Numbered from the stretch's first letter, positions 18,794 to 27,324 are shown. The stretch: DNA of 64,000 bases from Bacteriovoracaceae bacterium (GCA_021737405.1 JAIPEG010000002.1:248001-312000); one strand, 5' to 3'. Notes: a model not told the origin generated them from the letters alone. Made by a program: numbers and translations.

Positions 18794-18809
18794 TGGTCTA
18801 GATCGACCA
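18794..18809 (-). promoter_or_regulatory. palindrome upstream of alaS, candidate operator
   Basis: TGGTC (18794-18798), six bases, then GACCA (18805-18809) form an inverted repeat 26-41 bases before the alaS ATG. E. coli AlaRS is known to repress its own gene by binding a palindrome at the promoter; the analogy is only suggestive. Confidence 0.35.
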
Positions 18810-18853
18810 AAAAGATAGCACAAGGTGTGCATTAAATGAATTTTAGAGGTGTC

Positions 18854-19336
18854 TTAGGCTTCGAATTCTTGAATTATATTTTCGTATGCTCTAGCAACTT
18901 CCCCAATAGGGTGACCCCGAAGGCAAGCATATCTCAATACACGGTCCTTAAGTTTCAATTTATCGCTCACAAAATCGTAATCAATTCGTACTTTCTTCTC
19001 AACAAGCTCTTGCAACTGGCTGGCCTTACTAATTCCAACCTCATCTGCGACAGCGTAAATTTCTTCTTCTGACACGGGGCACATCTCTTGCGACATTCGG
19101 TATTCAATGACGTTAAAGGCGTAACCCTTTCTAAGTAGGCCTTTAATTCGAGCTTCTTTGTAAAGATCTTCTCTTAGGTAGTTTTTCTCCAAGAGTATGC
19201 CAATGACTTCTTTAATGAGTGCGCCTTCATAACCTTTGTCTCTTAACTTTTGCTTAAGTTTATATTCTGAGTAGTCCTTTCGGGCGAGGTGTCTTAGTGC
19301 GGAGTTATAGCATTTTTTTAGCGTTTCATTTTCCAT
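18854..19336 (-). CDS. recX: RecX-like regulator of RecA
   Basis: RecX proteins bind RecA filaments and limit their extension. The chain has the RecX helical repeats: ALRHLARKDYSEYKLKQKL at the N-terminus, IKEVIGILLEKNYLREDLY, then the ARIKGLLRKGYAFNVIEYRM block. I place the start at the ATG at 19336 (160 aa, MENETLKKC). The longer frame to 19366 would translate through the recA terminator hairpin. No strong Shine-Dalgarno is visible. It lies directly downstream of recA, the usual recA-recX arrangement, and depends on read-through of that terminator unless it has its own promoter. Confidence 0.8.
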   Translation of the reverse strand: MENETLKKCYNSALRHLARKDYSEYKLKQKLRDKGYEGALIKEVIGILLEKNYLREDLYKEARIKGLLRKGYAFNVIEYRMSQEMCPVSEEEIYAVADEVGISKASQLQELVEKKVRIDYDFVSDKLKLKDRVLRYACLRGHPIGEVARAYENIIQEFEA

Positions 19337-19339
19337 AAT

Positions 19340-19364
19340 AAAAAAGGCCGCCTTATAGGCGGCC
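19340..19364 (-). terminator. intrinsic terminator between recA and recX
   Basis: On the minus strand GGCCGCCT, loop ATA, AGGCGGCC is followed by six T residues (plus-strand A-run 19340-19345). It begins 7 bases after the recA stop and ends just 4 bases before the recX ATG. Confidence 0.9.
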
Positions 19365-19370
19365 ATTAAT

Positions 19371-20495
19371 TTATTGAATTGTTTTCTTAGTTTTCTTTGC
19401 GGCTTTCTTTGGTTCTAATTCATCTTCCAAAATCTCACCTGTTGCAGTGTCAACAATATCCGAAGCGTTTGGATCTTCAGCAAGTCCATACTTGGCCATA
19501 ACTTTCATTTTGATTTCTTCAAGAATATCGTTATTTTCTTTAAGGAAAGTTTTTGAGTTTTCTCTACCCTGACCAATTTTAGCGTTATCGTAAGAGAACC
19601 AAGCTCCTGCTTTTTCAACGATTCCATTTGTTACGGCCAGATCTAGAATATCACCTGTCTGAGAAATCCCTTCACCGTACATAATATCAAATTCAATAAG
19701 CTTAAATGGAGGAGCAACTTTATTTTTAACAACTTTAATTTTTGTTCTGTTGCCTACAACATTGTCCCCATCTTTAATGGCTCCAGTTCTTCTAATATCT
19801 AATCTAACTGAGCTATAAAACTTAAGGGCGTTACCACCTGTTGTTGTTTCAGGGTTACCAAACATAACGCCGATTTTCATTCTTAATTGATTAATGAAAA
19901 TAACGGTACAATTTGATCGTGAAATACTTCCCGTTAGCTTTCTCAGGGCTTGAGACATTAGTCTTGCTTGAAGACCCATATGTGAATCGCCCATGTCTCC
20001 TTCAAGTTCTGCTCTTGGTGTTAGGGCAGCAACAGAGTCAACAATGAGAAGATCGACGGCTCCCGATCTTACGAGCATATCGGTAATCTCTAGTGCTTGT
20101 TCTCCAGAGTCTGGTTGAGAAATAAGAGTGTTTGGAACATCGACACCTAGCTTGCTGGCATAACCTGTATCTAGCGCATGTTCTGCATCAACAAAGGCTA
20201 CAGTTCCACCTTGCTTTTGGCACTCTGCTGCAATGTGAAGTGTTAGGGTTGTTTTACCAGAGGATTCTGGACCATAAATTTCAATGATTCTTCCTTTTGG
20301 TATACCGCCTATGCCTAGGGCAAGGTCAAGGCTAAGACATCCAGTAGGAATGGATGGCATTTTTTCTGGGCCTACTGAACCATCAAGTTTCATGATGGCA
20401 CCTTTTCCAAATTGTTTCTCAATTGTAGATAATGCTAAATCGAGGGCTTTCTTTTTGTTTGATTCACCAGTTGTTGATGTTTTTGAAACGGCCAT
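19371..20495 (-). CDS. recA: recombinase RecA
   Basis: RecA forms the ATP-dependent filament on single-stranded DNA for recombination and SOS co-protease activity. The 374 aa sequence shows Walker A GPESSGKT (75-82), the MAW-type strand-exchange region, Walker [11 protein letters not shown], and the L2 loop [27 protein letters not shown]. The C-terminal tail is acidic then Lys-rich. The ATG at 20495 has an AGGAG site (20501-20505). A perfect inverted repeat lies directly upstream of that site, a candidate SOS operator. Confidence 0.98.
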   Translation of the reverse strand: MAVSKTSTTGESNKKKALDLALSTIEKQFGKGAIMKLDGSVGPEKMPSIPTGCLSLDLALGIGGIPKGRIIEIYGPESSGKTTLTLHIAAECQKQGGTVAFVDAEHALDTGYASKLGVDVPNTLISQPDSGEQALEITDMLVRSGAVDLLIVDSVAALTPRAELEGDMGDSHMGLQARLMSQALRKLTGSISRSNCTVIFINQLRMKIGVMFGNPETTTGGNALKFYSSVRLDIRRTGAIKDGDNVVGNRTKIKVVKNKVAPPFKLIEFDIMYGEGISQTGDILDLAVTNGIVEKAGAWFSYDNAKIGQGRENSKTFLKENNDILEEIKMKVMAKYGLAEDPNASDIVDTATGEILEDELEPKKAAKKTKKTIQ

Positions 20496-20510
20496 AATGT
20501 CTCCTAATAG

Positions 20511-20531
20511 TTTAAGTTATCCTAACTTAAA
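20511..20531 (-). promoter_or_regulatory. perfect 9-bp inverted repeat upstream of recA, candidate LexA-type operator
   Basis: TTTAAGTTA (20511-20519), spacer TCC, TAACTTAAA (20523-20531) is perfectly symmetrical and ends just upstream of the recA Shine-Dalgarno. The core GTTA-N3-TAAC has the layout of an SOS box but is not the TTAC-N3-GTAA box I recall for Bdellovibrio. A second repeat, GTTAAA-A-TTTAAC, lies at 20557-20569. Confidence 0.55.
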
Positions 20532-20752
20532 AAATGCTTCGCTGTAGTTGTGTGTCGTTAAAATTTAACATTACAAAAGCAGCTTGGCACCTTTCAATTA
20601 ATCTCTTGTCGATGCAGGTTTTGGTTTTTAACCCACATCTTAAGCACTTAAAATTTCATTGATATTTTCGCCGCATCATGAAATTCTAAGCTTTAAGTTT
20701 CCAATTAAGTACTAGTTTGTGCGCAAGTTTTGCGTAAGTCAAGGAAAAGTTT

Positions 20753-21253
20753 TTAAAAGAACTTTGCGTAGAGAAACATTAGTAAAAGATAGGCTAATCC
20801 TGCGAAGAGACCGCTGACAATATCATCCAGGATAGTTCCAGCACCATGCTTAACCTTTTGGTCAAAATAAGTGGCGGGCCAAATTTTATAAATATCAAAT
20901 AATCTAAAGAGTAAGAAGATAAGAATAAGACTAACAATTGTTTGATCCCCATTTTGAGTAAAAAGCCAGGCTGTCCACATACCTAGCACTTCATCCATTA
21001 CTATCCAGCCTGGGTCATGGAGGTCAAACTTCCTTTGGGCCACGTCGGCCACGAAGCAGGTTATTACAGTGGCCATGATGAGAAAGGGGATGAAAACAAA
21101 AAATGGAGCTTTAAAGTACCCTAAAAGAAAAAGTATTGGGCATATGGCCAAGCTTCCCCATGTGCCTGGAGCCTTTGGCAGAAATCCCGCGCCAAAAAAA
21201 GAGAGGAAGACGACCTCTGGCTGGGAAAGACTTGGTGCGTTTTTCTCTTTCAT
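20753..21253 (-). CDS. pgpA: phosphatidylglycerophosphatase A
   Basis: PgpA removes the phosphate from phosphatidylglycerol phosphate in the inner membrane. The family motifs are visible: SFFGAGFLPKAPGTWGS (18-34), IVMDEVLGMW (about 92-101) and the acidic GAGTILDDIVSG (about 140-151), with several membrane helices between. The 166 aa length is normal. It is transcribed alone, divergent from the RelA/SpoT-like gene at 21304. Confidence 0.93.
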   Translation of the reverse strand: MKEKNAPSLSQPEVVFLSFFGAGFLPKAPGTWGSLAICPILFLLGYFKAPFFVFIPFLIMATVITCFVADVAQRKFDLHDPGWIVMDEVLGMWTAWLFTQNGDQTIVSLILIFLLFRLFDIYKIWPATYFDQKVKHGAGTILDDIVSGLFAGLAYLLLMFLYAKFF

Positions 21254-21303
21254 AGACCCTAGCTATAATGCAATATTCTTATAATCTAGGTTATTGAACT
21301 TTT

Positions 21304-22542
21304 ATGGAAAGACCAAGTTATTTATCTAAATACCTTTTTGACTGGGAGTCTCTTGAGGTCGTCGTAGGTGGACGATCTGCACTTGATTCCAAGTTCTTTA
21401 TTGGTCAAATGAATGACTCGGAAATGGTGGAAAAGTTTCTTGTGGGTTATGGCCTAGATGCCAATGATACCGTTGCCCGTGCAGAGTTATTTGGAAACTT
21501 TCAAGAGGCCTTGCAGTTTATAAGAAGATATTTCTTAAAAGAGGGGAATAATGAAGGGCTTGATATAAAAATCCCAAATGGCATTTATATGATCACAGAT
21601 ATTAGTGATCTTTTTCTAATGGCAACTGGAAATAAAGATGACTCGACTCGTGAAGAGACTCTTTGGGCCGAAATCGTTCTTAAAGTTATGCATACTATTC
21701 TTCATGTAGATAAAGACCTTCGATCAAGTTATTTTTCTGAAATACAAACTCAAATTTTTGATAGGTTTTACAAATATGTTTTTCGTGATGGAGAAGATCT
21801 CTTCTTTTCTCAGTCTAAAAAATCAAATAATCGAATTCCCCTGATTGAATTTGAAACAAAATCTAAAAAGACTAGAGATTCTGTAATTATTAAACTTCTC
21901 CATAAAGCTGAAAATGTGGCAGAAGAACTCTTTGATAGAGTTGGAGTACGGATTGTAACGCAGAATAGATTTGATTCCATTAGAGTCATTAAATTTTTAA
22001 TTGAAAAGTTTATCGTTATTCCCCATAACATAAAGCCAAGTCGATCCACTAACTCACTTGTTGATTTAGAGGCGCTTAAAAAAAGACACTCCAACTTAAT
22101 AAAGTACGCTCTTCGAAATAACTTATCCGAGGAGAAGTTTGTTGAGGCAATGGAGAGAGAGGTTAAGGAGTGTGCTTTTGGAAATAATAATACAGATGAA
22201 GATAGAAACACTCATAGCCTAAGTGGTTATCACGCCATTCAATTTACTTGTCGTCATTTAATTAAATATAAGAATCCATTTCTACAAGAATTTATTGATT
22301 TAAGAAAATCAGCAAAAGAGCAAAAGGGTTCCGACCTATCTAAGAAGATCTTGTCGATGGATTATTCACACATTGCTAGAGACGTGCGCTTTTTCTATCC
22401 CTATGAGGTCCAAATCGTTGATCAGTATGCTCACCAAGTAAATACGGAAGGTGAAGCATCTCACGTTGAATATAAGAAACAGCAAGTTCAGACGGCACAG
22501 AAAAGGCTTTTTACTCCATTAATGGAATACTTAAGTATTTAA
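21304..22542 (+). CDS. protein with RelA/SpoT-type nucleotide synthetase motifs (possible TIGR04552-like family)
   Basis: The C-terminal two thirds carry, in the right order, the motifs of (p)ppGpp synthetase domains. These are K189-x3-S193-x3-K197 (counterpart of the R-x-K-x3-S-x3-K ATP loop), FDRVGVRI with D211 (metal-binding Asp), GYHAI at 308-312 (the G-Y-x-S-L-H substrate-stacking motif) and YEVQI with E368 (E-V-Q-I-R catalytic Glu), followed by YAHQVNTEGEASHVEYK, matching the 'H-x-x-A-E-x-G-x-A-x-H-x-x-Y-K' end. The first R of the ATP loop is Ser187 and the Arg after EVQI is Val. There is no HD hydrolase, TGS or ACT domain; the N-terminal 175 residues are novel and helical. I recall an uncharacterised deltaproteobacterial family of this size, but the assignment is not checked. 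It could make (p)ppGpp or another nucleotide. The 3' end overlaps the convergent hydrolase gene by 12 bases. Confidence 0.75.
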   Translation: MERPSYLSKYLFDWESLEVVVGGRSALDSKFFIGQMNDSEMVEKFLVGYGLDANDTVARAELFGNFQEALQFIRRYFLKEGNNEGLDIKIPNGIYMITDISDLFLMATGNKDDSTREETLWAEIVLKVMHTILHVDKDLRSSYFSEIQTQIFDRFYKYVFRDGEDLFFSQSKKSNNRIPLIEFETKSKKTRDSVIIKLLHKAENVAEELFDRVGVRIVTQNRFDSIRVIKFLIEKFIVIPHNIKPSRSTNSLVDLEALKKRHSNLIKYALRNNLSEEKFVEAMEREVKECAFGNNNTDEDRNTHSLSGYHAIQFTCRHLIKYKNPFLQEFIDLRKSAKEQKGSDLSKKILSMDYSHIARDVRFFYPYEVQIVDQYAHQVNTEGEASHVEYKKQQVQTAQKRLFTPLMEYLSI

Positions 22543-23433
22543 AGCTTTGTGGTTATCTAAAAAAATTCTTATTCTCTCATTAACAGTGGCATGAAAATCT
22601 ACCTGAGGAACGTGACTTCCGTCTTTTATGATGTACAGCCTGGAATTGGGTAGTGAATCACTCAATATATTTTGCAAAAAGTTTGGGATGACCTGATCTT
22701 TATCTCCACCCATGACAAGTGTAGGAGTTGAAATATATTCAAGTTGTGAAATGATCTTATGATTTTTCATCTCTTTTAAGAGCTGGAAGAAAACTTCGGG
22801 ACTAAGCTCTCCAATTTTTAAGAGATAGTATTCTATAAATTCTCTGGGAACTCTCTTGGTATTAAAGCCACCTTTATGAATAAGATGTTTTGCTAAGGGA
22901 TTAAGGTGGCCTGTTTTCCATATATTCTTATAGAGAGTCGGATATTTTTGATTCAATGTCTCTAGAATCGGTTGCAGTATCTCCATCCAATTAGAATCGA
23001 AAAGTATGTCTTGTGGAGGTAAGACTGTTCCTGAGATGAGAACCATTCCGATAACATCTTCGGGGTAATCTTTGGCGTACTCTAGAGTTATGTTAACTCC
23101 CATACTGTGCCCGATGTGGTAGGCACTTTTCACACCGAGGAAGTCTAAAAGATATTTCATATCTTTTGAGATATTTGAAAAAGTTAAATCTTGTATAAAT
23201 TCCGTACTGCCACTTTTAAAGTGAAACCTATAATCGTGATAAACAACATTAAAGCCAATACTAGAGAAGAAGGGGATTTGGTATTTCCAATGAGCAATAT
23301 TACAAACAAGTCCGTAGTTAAAAACAACGACAGGCTTATCGTTAACTTCCTCAGGGGTGAAGTTCAATCCATAATTAATGCTCATGCCATCGGGTGTATT
23401 AATTATGTATTCTTTAAAATTATCGAATTCCAC
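22531..23433 (-). CDS. alpha/beta-fold hydrolase
   Basis: The fold is read from the nucleophile elbow GHSMG (Ser110), the acid in GGDKDQVIP (near 245) and the His in DGSHVPQ (near 276), with the oxyanion strand VVVFNYGLVCN at 35-45. The 300 aa length fits soluble esterases, lipases or haloperoxidase-like hydrolases; the substrate cannot be inferred. It begins 3 bases after the FHA-domain gene and ends in a 12-base overlap with the convergent RelA/SpoT-like gene. Confidence 0.85.
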   Translation of the reverse strand: MEFDNFKEYIINTPDGMSINYGLNFTPEEVNDKPVVVFNYGLVCNIAHWKYQIPFFSSIGFNVVYHDYRFHFKSGSTEFIQDLTFSNISKDMKYLLDFLGVKSAYHIGHSMGVNITLEYAKDYPEDVIGMVLISGTVLPPQDILFDSNWMEILQPILETLNQKYPTLYKNIWKTGHLNPLAKHLIHKGGFNTKRVPREFIEYYLLKIGELSPEVFFQLLKEMKNHKIISQLEYISTPTLVMGGDKDQVIPNFLQNILSDSLPNSRLYIIKDGSHVPQVDFHATVNERIRIFLDNHKALNT

Positions 23434-23436
23434 TTT

Positions 23437-23862
23437 TTACCCTATAGATACGTCATCGGAGAGAATGAGCTCTTTTTCTATTGCAGTTAATATATTTTCA
23501 TATTCTTCATAGTTGTGATGAAAGTCATCATAAAGTCCTTCAAGGTTAAGTGGGCCATGAGAATTATCGTAATTAATCTCTTTGAAAATAATAAGGGTGT
23601 TTTCGATAATGAGGCGATCATTTATCCTGGCCACTTTGGAACCAATTATCTTTTTGCCATTAAGCTTAAAGGGAAAATTTTGAGTTCCTTCAATGAGTAC
23701 TCCTTTTGGTGAATTGGTAATCTTAATCGCCTGGGGAGGTACATTTTGATCAGTTATTTTGATATGACTCGATTTTCCTGAGCCTAGGAAAATGGTTCTA
23801 AAAAAGAGAGTAACAGATTGAGGTGAGTCGGAATCATCTGTATAAATTTCAAATTTAATCAT
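23437..23862 (-). CDS. FHA-domain-like protein (141 aa)
   Basis: Residues about 24-95 fit a forkhead-associated fold: the FLGSGKSSHIKITDQNVPP motif (Gly, Ser and following strand as in phosphothreonine-binding FHA loops), GVLIEGT, FKLNGKKI and a final INDRLIIENTLIIF strand. The remaining C-terminal 45 residues are acidic and helical. FHA domains bind phosphothreonine peptides; no partner kinase is in the same operon. It sits between recG and the hydrolase and is probably co-transcribed with both. Confidence 0.75.
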   Translation of the reverse strand: MIKFEIYTDDSDSPQSVTLFFRTIFLGSGKSSHIKITDQNVPPQAIKITNSPKGVLIEGTQNFPFKLNGKKIIGSKVARINDRLIIENTLIIFKEINYDNSHGPLNLEGLYDDFHHNYEEYENILTAIEKELILSDDVSIG

Positions 23863-23901
23863 GAATATATTTTAACTTAGAGTTCATGCGCATCAAAGAA
23901 A

Positions 23902-26022
23902 TTATACAGTTTTAAATAAAAGTTCATCCTGACTGGCTTTATCAACATATTCCCTGAATATTTGTGGATAATTGACCTTAATATCCTCAAGATCTTCACG
24001 GGCATTTAGGAGAGTATCCTGATTTTCAATCAAGGAAGTCAGTATTCGAGTTGTCTTTATACCCGATTGATCTTTGCCGAAAACATCGCCCTCACCTCGA
24101 ATTCTTAGGTCTTCTTCGGCAATCTTAAAACCATTTGTACTACTTTCAATGACACGAAGCCTTTCAAGTGCTGTAGCAGAAAGTTCTTTATCACTTACTA
24201 GAAAGCAAAAACCGGGTTTATTTCCACGACCTACTCGGCCGCGCAATTGATGCAGAGAGGATAAACCAAATCTCTCAGGGCTTAGTATGGCCATAATAGT
24301 CGCATTGGGATTATTAATTCCTACTTCAATGACACTTGTGCTTATGAGAATGTCGATTTGTTTTTCCCTAAAGTTAATAAAGGCATCATTTTTTTCATTA
24401 GGCTTCATCTTTCCATGAAGTCCGACAATCTTGAAATCGGGGAAATAATCACAGTATTTCTTAAGAACAACTTCTAGGTTTAACATGTCTTGTTCTGGGT
24501 TGTCCTCGATTGCGGGTACGACAATGTAGGCTTGCTCTCTCATCGATACTCTCGTCTTTAAAAAAGATAAAAACTTTTGATAAGTCTCGTGAGTGACAAT
24601 TCTTGTTTGAGTTCCCTTTCTGTCAGATGGCATGGAATTGATTACGGAGAGGTCTAGGTCACCATATTGAGTCAAACTTAGACTACGTGGGATAGGTGTC
24701 GCGGTCATAAGTAGGCAGTGGCAAGAGTCTCCCTTATTAATGAGTCTCATTCGTTGATCCACGCCAAACTTATGTTGTTCGTCGATAATAGCAATAGCTA
24801 GATTTTTAAATTGGACGCTCTCTTGAATTAGGGCATGGGTTCCGACCACTAAGCTAACTTTTCCTTCTTCTAGATCACTGTAGACGGCTTCTTTTTCTTT
24901 CTTTGACTGAGATCCTATTAAAAGGTCAACAGGGTGGTTATCTGGAAGAAGACCTTTAAATGTGAGGTAGTGCTGAAGTGCAAGTGACTCGGTTGGGCAC
25001 ATAATGGCGGCTTGGTAGCCTTCTTCAATAACAGTAAGAGCGGCGATTAGTGCTACGGTTGTTTTTCCGCTGCCGACATCTCCTTGGATCAGTCTCATCA
25101 TGGGAGATCCTTTTAAAAGATCTTTAGAGATATCATTGAGGGAAGAAATTTGCCCCTCTGTTAGTTCATAGGGGAAAAGCTCTTTAAATTTATCCCACTT
25201 CGATGATTTAAGCTTAATTCCTGGTTTATCTTTGAGGTGTTCTCTTCTCGTTTGAATTTTTAATTGCTCACTAAAAAACTCTTCATAAATAATTCGCTTG
25301 TGTGCCTGGGGTAGATAGTTTTTTTTAAGCTCAGAAATTTCACACTTTCCATGAATAAGTTGAAATGTTTTTCCTAGGCTTAAAAGCTCTCTTTTTTTTA
25401 GAATTTCTGGTGGAAGAGGGTCTAATATGTTTTCCCATAGAATATCGGGGATTTTATCAAATAGGGCGCTTAAGTGATGGGGGCTAATGCCCTCTATTGT
25501 GGGATACTGAACTTTAACGCTTTCTTGATCACTTTCTTGCCAATCTTGAATGCTTTTTTGCCAATCACTTTGTGTGAGATCAATGACTTCTGGATTTATA
25601 AGTTGAAATTGGCCCATGAACTCTGAAAGTGAGCCAGTGAAGTAGATATACTTGTGTTCTTTAAGTGACTTTACCTGAGAGGGATAGCAATTAAACCACT
25701 TTAAAGTAAGGGTTCCATCTGAAAATTTATCTTGAATGGTAGCGGTAATATTTGAAAGCGGCACTTTGCCTTTTCCCATAGATTTAAAGTTGGGTTGATC
25801 TCGAAAAGATAAAATATGGCCAACACCTTTAAAGAGAGATTCTGAATGTGCCTGAGAGAAGGGTTGTACCTTAGGTAGGATCTGAGTTCTTAGTGGGAAA
25901 ATCCACAGAAGATCCTTAACGGATTTCTTACCACTTGAGATTAGCTTATCTACAGTTTTGCTTTTTTTACCAGAGATGAGTGAGTTGAGAGGGGAGTCCC
26001 AGTTAATTTCCTTTGAACTCAA
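23902..26022 (-). CDS. recG: ATP-dependent DNA helicase RecG
   Basis: RecG reverses stalled replication forks and branch-migrates Holliday junctions. In 706 aa the wedge/OB domain (about 60-160, with ITATIQDKFSDGTLTLKWFNCYPSQ) precedes the helicase: Walker A QGDVGSGKTTVA, motif II DEQH, motif III MTATPIPRSL and motif VI QLRGRVGRG. The N-terminus overlaps greA by 20 bases, indicating coupled translation. Confidence 0.96.
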   Translation of the reverse strand: MSSKEINWDSPLNSLISGKKSKTVDKLISSGKKSVKDLLWIFPLRTQILPKVQPFSQAHSESLFKGVGHILSFRDQPNFKSMGKGKVPLSNITATIQDKFSDGTLTLKWFNCYPSQVKSLKEHKYIYFTGSLSEFMGQFQLINPEVIDLTQSDWQKSIQDWQESDQESVKVQYPTIEGISPHHLSALFDKIPDILWENILDPLPPEILKKRELLSLGKTFQLIHGKCEISELKKNYLPQAHKRIIYEEFFSEQLKIQTRREHLKDKPGIKLKSSKWDKFKELFPYELTEGQISSLNDISKDLLKGSPMMRLIQGDVGSGKTTVALIAALTVIEEGYQAAIMCPTESLALQHYLTFKGLLPDNHPVDLLIGSQSKKEKEAVYSDLEEGKVSLVVGTHALIQESVQFKNLAIAIIDEQHKFGVDQRMRLINKGDSCHCLLMTATPIPRSLSLTQYGDLDLSVINSMPSDRKGTQTRIVTHETYQKFLSFLKTRVSMREQAYIVVPAIEDNPEQDMLNLEVVLKKYCDYFPDFKIVGLHGKMKPNEKNDAFINFREKQIDILISTSVIEVGINNPNATIMAILSPERFGLSSLHQLRGRVGRGNKPGFCFLVSDKELSATALERLRVIESSTNGFKIAEEDLRIRGEGDVFGKDQSGIKTTRILTSLIENQDTLLNAREDLEDIKVNYPQIFREYVDKASQDELLFKTV

Positions 26023-26485
26023 TGGATTCTACCTCGTATTCTCTATCACCCTTCGGCGCTTTAACAATGACCATGTCGCCCTCTTCCTTGCCAATGAGCG
26101 CTTTGCCTAGTGGACTTTGAAAAGAGATCTTTCCTTTACTTGAGTCTGATTCAATATCACCAACAATTTGATACGTAACAGATTCCTCTTTCTCTAGATC
26201 AAGAAGTTTAACGGTGGCACCAAATACAATGCGATCACTATTCATTTTTGATGGATCAACAATTTTAGCAGAGGCAATCACACCTTGAAGTTGAGAGATC
26301 CGCCCTTCAATCATAGATTGTTTTTCCTTTGCGGAATGGTACTCAGCATTTTCTTTAAGATCGCCTAGTTCACGGGCCTCAGAAATCGCCATTTTGATCT
26401 CTTCTCTGTCTACTTTTATAAGGTGACTGAGTTCCTTCTCTACCGCTTCGTAACCAGTTTTAGTAATAGGTGTTCCACCTTGCAT
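26003..26485 (-). CDS. greA: transcription elongation factor GreA
   Basis: GreA rescues backtracked RNA polymerase by stimulating transcript cleavage. The N-terminal coiled coil holds the catalytic tip acidic pair (EARELGDLKENAEYH, residues about 39-53), and the C-terminal FKBP-like domain ends SPLGKALIGKEEGDMV. The 160 aa length is standard. It is in an operon with the Cys-rich protein gene upstream and recG downstream (20-base overlap). Confidence 0.95.
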   Translation of the reverse strand: MQGGTPITKTGYEAVEKELSHLIKVDREEIKMAISEARELGDLKENAEYHSAKEKQSMIEGRISQLQGVIASAKIVDPSKMNSDRIVFGATVKLLDLEKEESVTYQIVGDIESDSSKGKISFQSPLGKALIGKEEGDMVIVKAPKGDREYEVESIEFKGN

Positions 26486-26499
26486 AATGAATCCTCTTT

Positions 26500-26802
26500 T
26501 TAATTTTTGAAAAGTGAGTTAGCAGTATTAAATAAGTTGTCCTTATCTTCACCGCCACCGCCGCCTGAGCTGAGTTTAAAAAAGTCACAAAAGTTTGCCT
26601 TTTCCTTATCTAGTACTCTGTTTGCCATTGGCTCTTTGCATTCATTGTAAGCACTAGAATCGTAGAAGTGACACATTTTACAACAATGAAGATTGGCATA
26701 ACAGTGATGACATTCTTCTTGTCGACTAATTTTACTATTGGCCTCTAAGTTTAAGCTCTTTTCGCATTTATAACATGTAATATTTATTTCTGTATTTTCC
26801 AT
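26500..26802 (-). CDS. cysteine-rich zinc-binding-type small protein
   Basis: The 100 aa protein has nine cysteines: C10, C13, C31, C34, C40, C41, C44, C55 and C72. The C-x2-C pairs at 10/13 and 31/34 make a likely zinc ribbon. C41-x2-C44 followed by FYDSSAYNEC and the later ANFCDFF segment could form a second metal site. A Gly-rich linker (79-84) leads to a short tail. No enzymatic motif is seen. The position 14 bases before greA, in the same operon as recG, suggests a housekeeping or transcription-linked role, which is inference. Confidence 0.75.
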   Translation of the reverse strand: MENTEINITCYKCEKSLNLEANSKISRQEECHHCYANLHCCKMCHFYDSSAYNECKEPMANRVLDKEKANFCDFFKLSSGGGGGEDKDNLFNTANSLFKN

Positions 26803-26811
26803 AAACTACTC

Positions 26812-27324
26812 TTAAAAAGACCAGGTCTTATTTACTGATAAGGAAACTCCTGGGCCTAGTGTTCCGTCCGCCTTTTGCTCGGGATTAAAATAAATTTTAG
26901 GCAGGTTTCTCTTGTTATATTCTTCGATGGCCTTAATCAAGTTTTGCTCGTTTGAACTCTCGAGAGTCTTTGCCACAAGAAAATTGATCATCATGAGAGT
27001 GGCGCCACCGATTAGAAGTGTTTGTTTGCGCGCCGAGTTGCCGTTGGTAAGAATGCCTCCAAGCATCATGGACGTTCCGAGTGTTCCTAGCGCAGCATTT
27101 TGCCATCTTATCTTGGTACCTTCCTGATAAGCTTCAAGGTAGTTTTTCGCCGTTCGGTCTTTTTCGATGTGATATCGCAGGCCTTCACCTTTCTCTGTTG
27201 AGTTTGTGTCTACAAGGACTTCCTGATAGTTGATAATTGCAACACGGCTGCAGGTTTCAACAGCGAAAGTATCGGATAGCATAAAAAGCTGAGTTAATAG
27301 GATAAGAGTTCTAAAAGTGCTCAT
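26812..27324 (-). CDS. exported protein of unknown function with central hydrophobic segments
   Basis: A signal peptide covers residues 1-21 (ending TFA). Two hydrophobic stretches near 76-93 and 100-117 could be a membrane hairpin. The N-terminal mature part mentions RVAIINYQEVLVDTNS, reminiscent of the opening of several envelope proteins, but no family is identified. It lies 9 bases before the Cys-rich gene and is probably the first gene of the greA-recG operon. Confidence 0.6.
   Translation of the reverse strand: MSTFRTLILLTQLFMLSDTFAVETCSRVAIINYQEVLVDTNSTEKGEGLRYHIEKDRTAKNYLEAYQEGTKIRWQNAALGTLGTSMMLGGILTNGNSARKQTLLIGGATLMMINFLVAKTLESSNEQNLIKAIEEYNKRNLPKIYFNPEQKADGTLGPGVSLSVNKTWSF

Noticed and set aside
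19337-19366. Upstream extension of recX (MAAYKAAFFI)
   Set aside because: It translates through the recA terminator hairpin; the ATG at 19336 gives the family-typical N-terminus.
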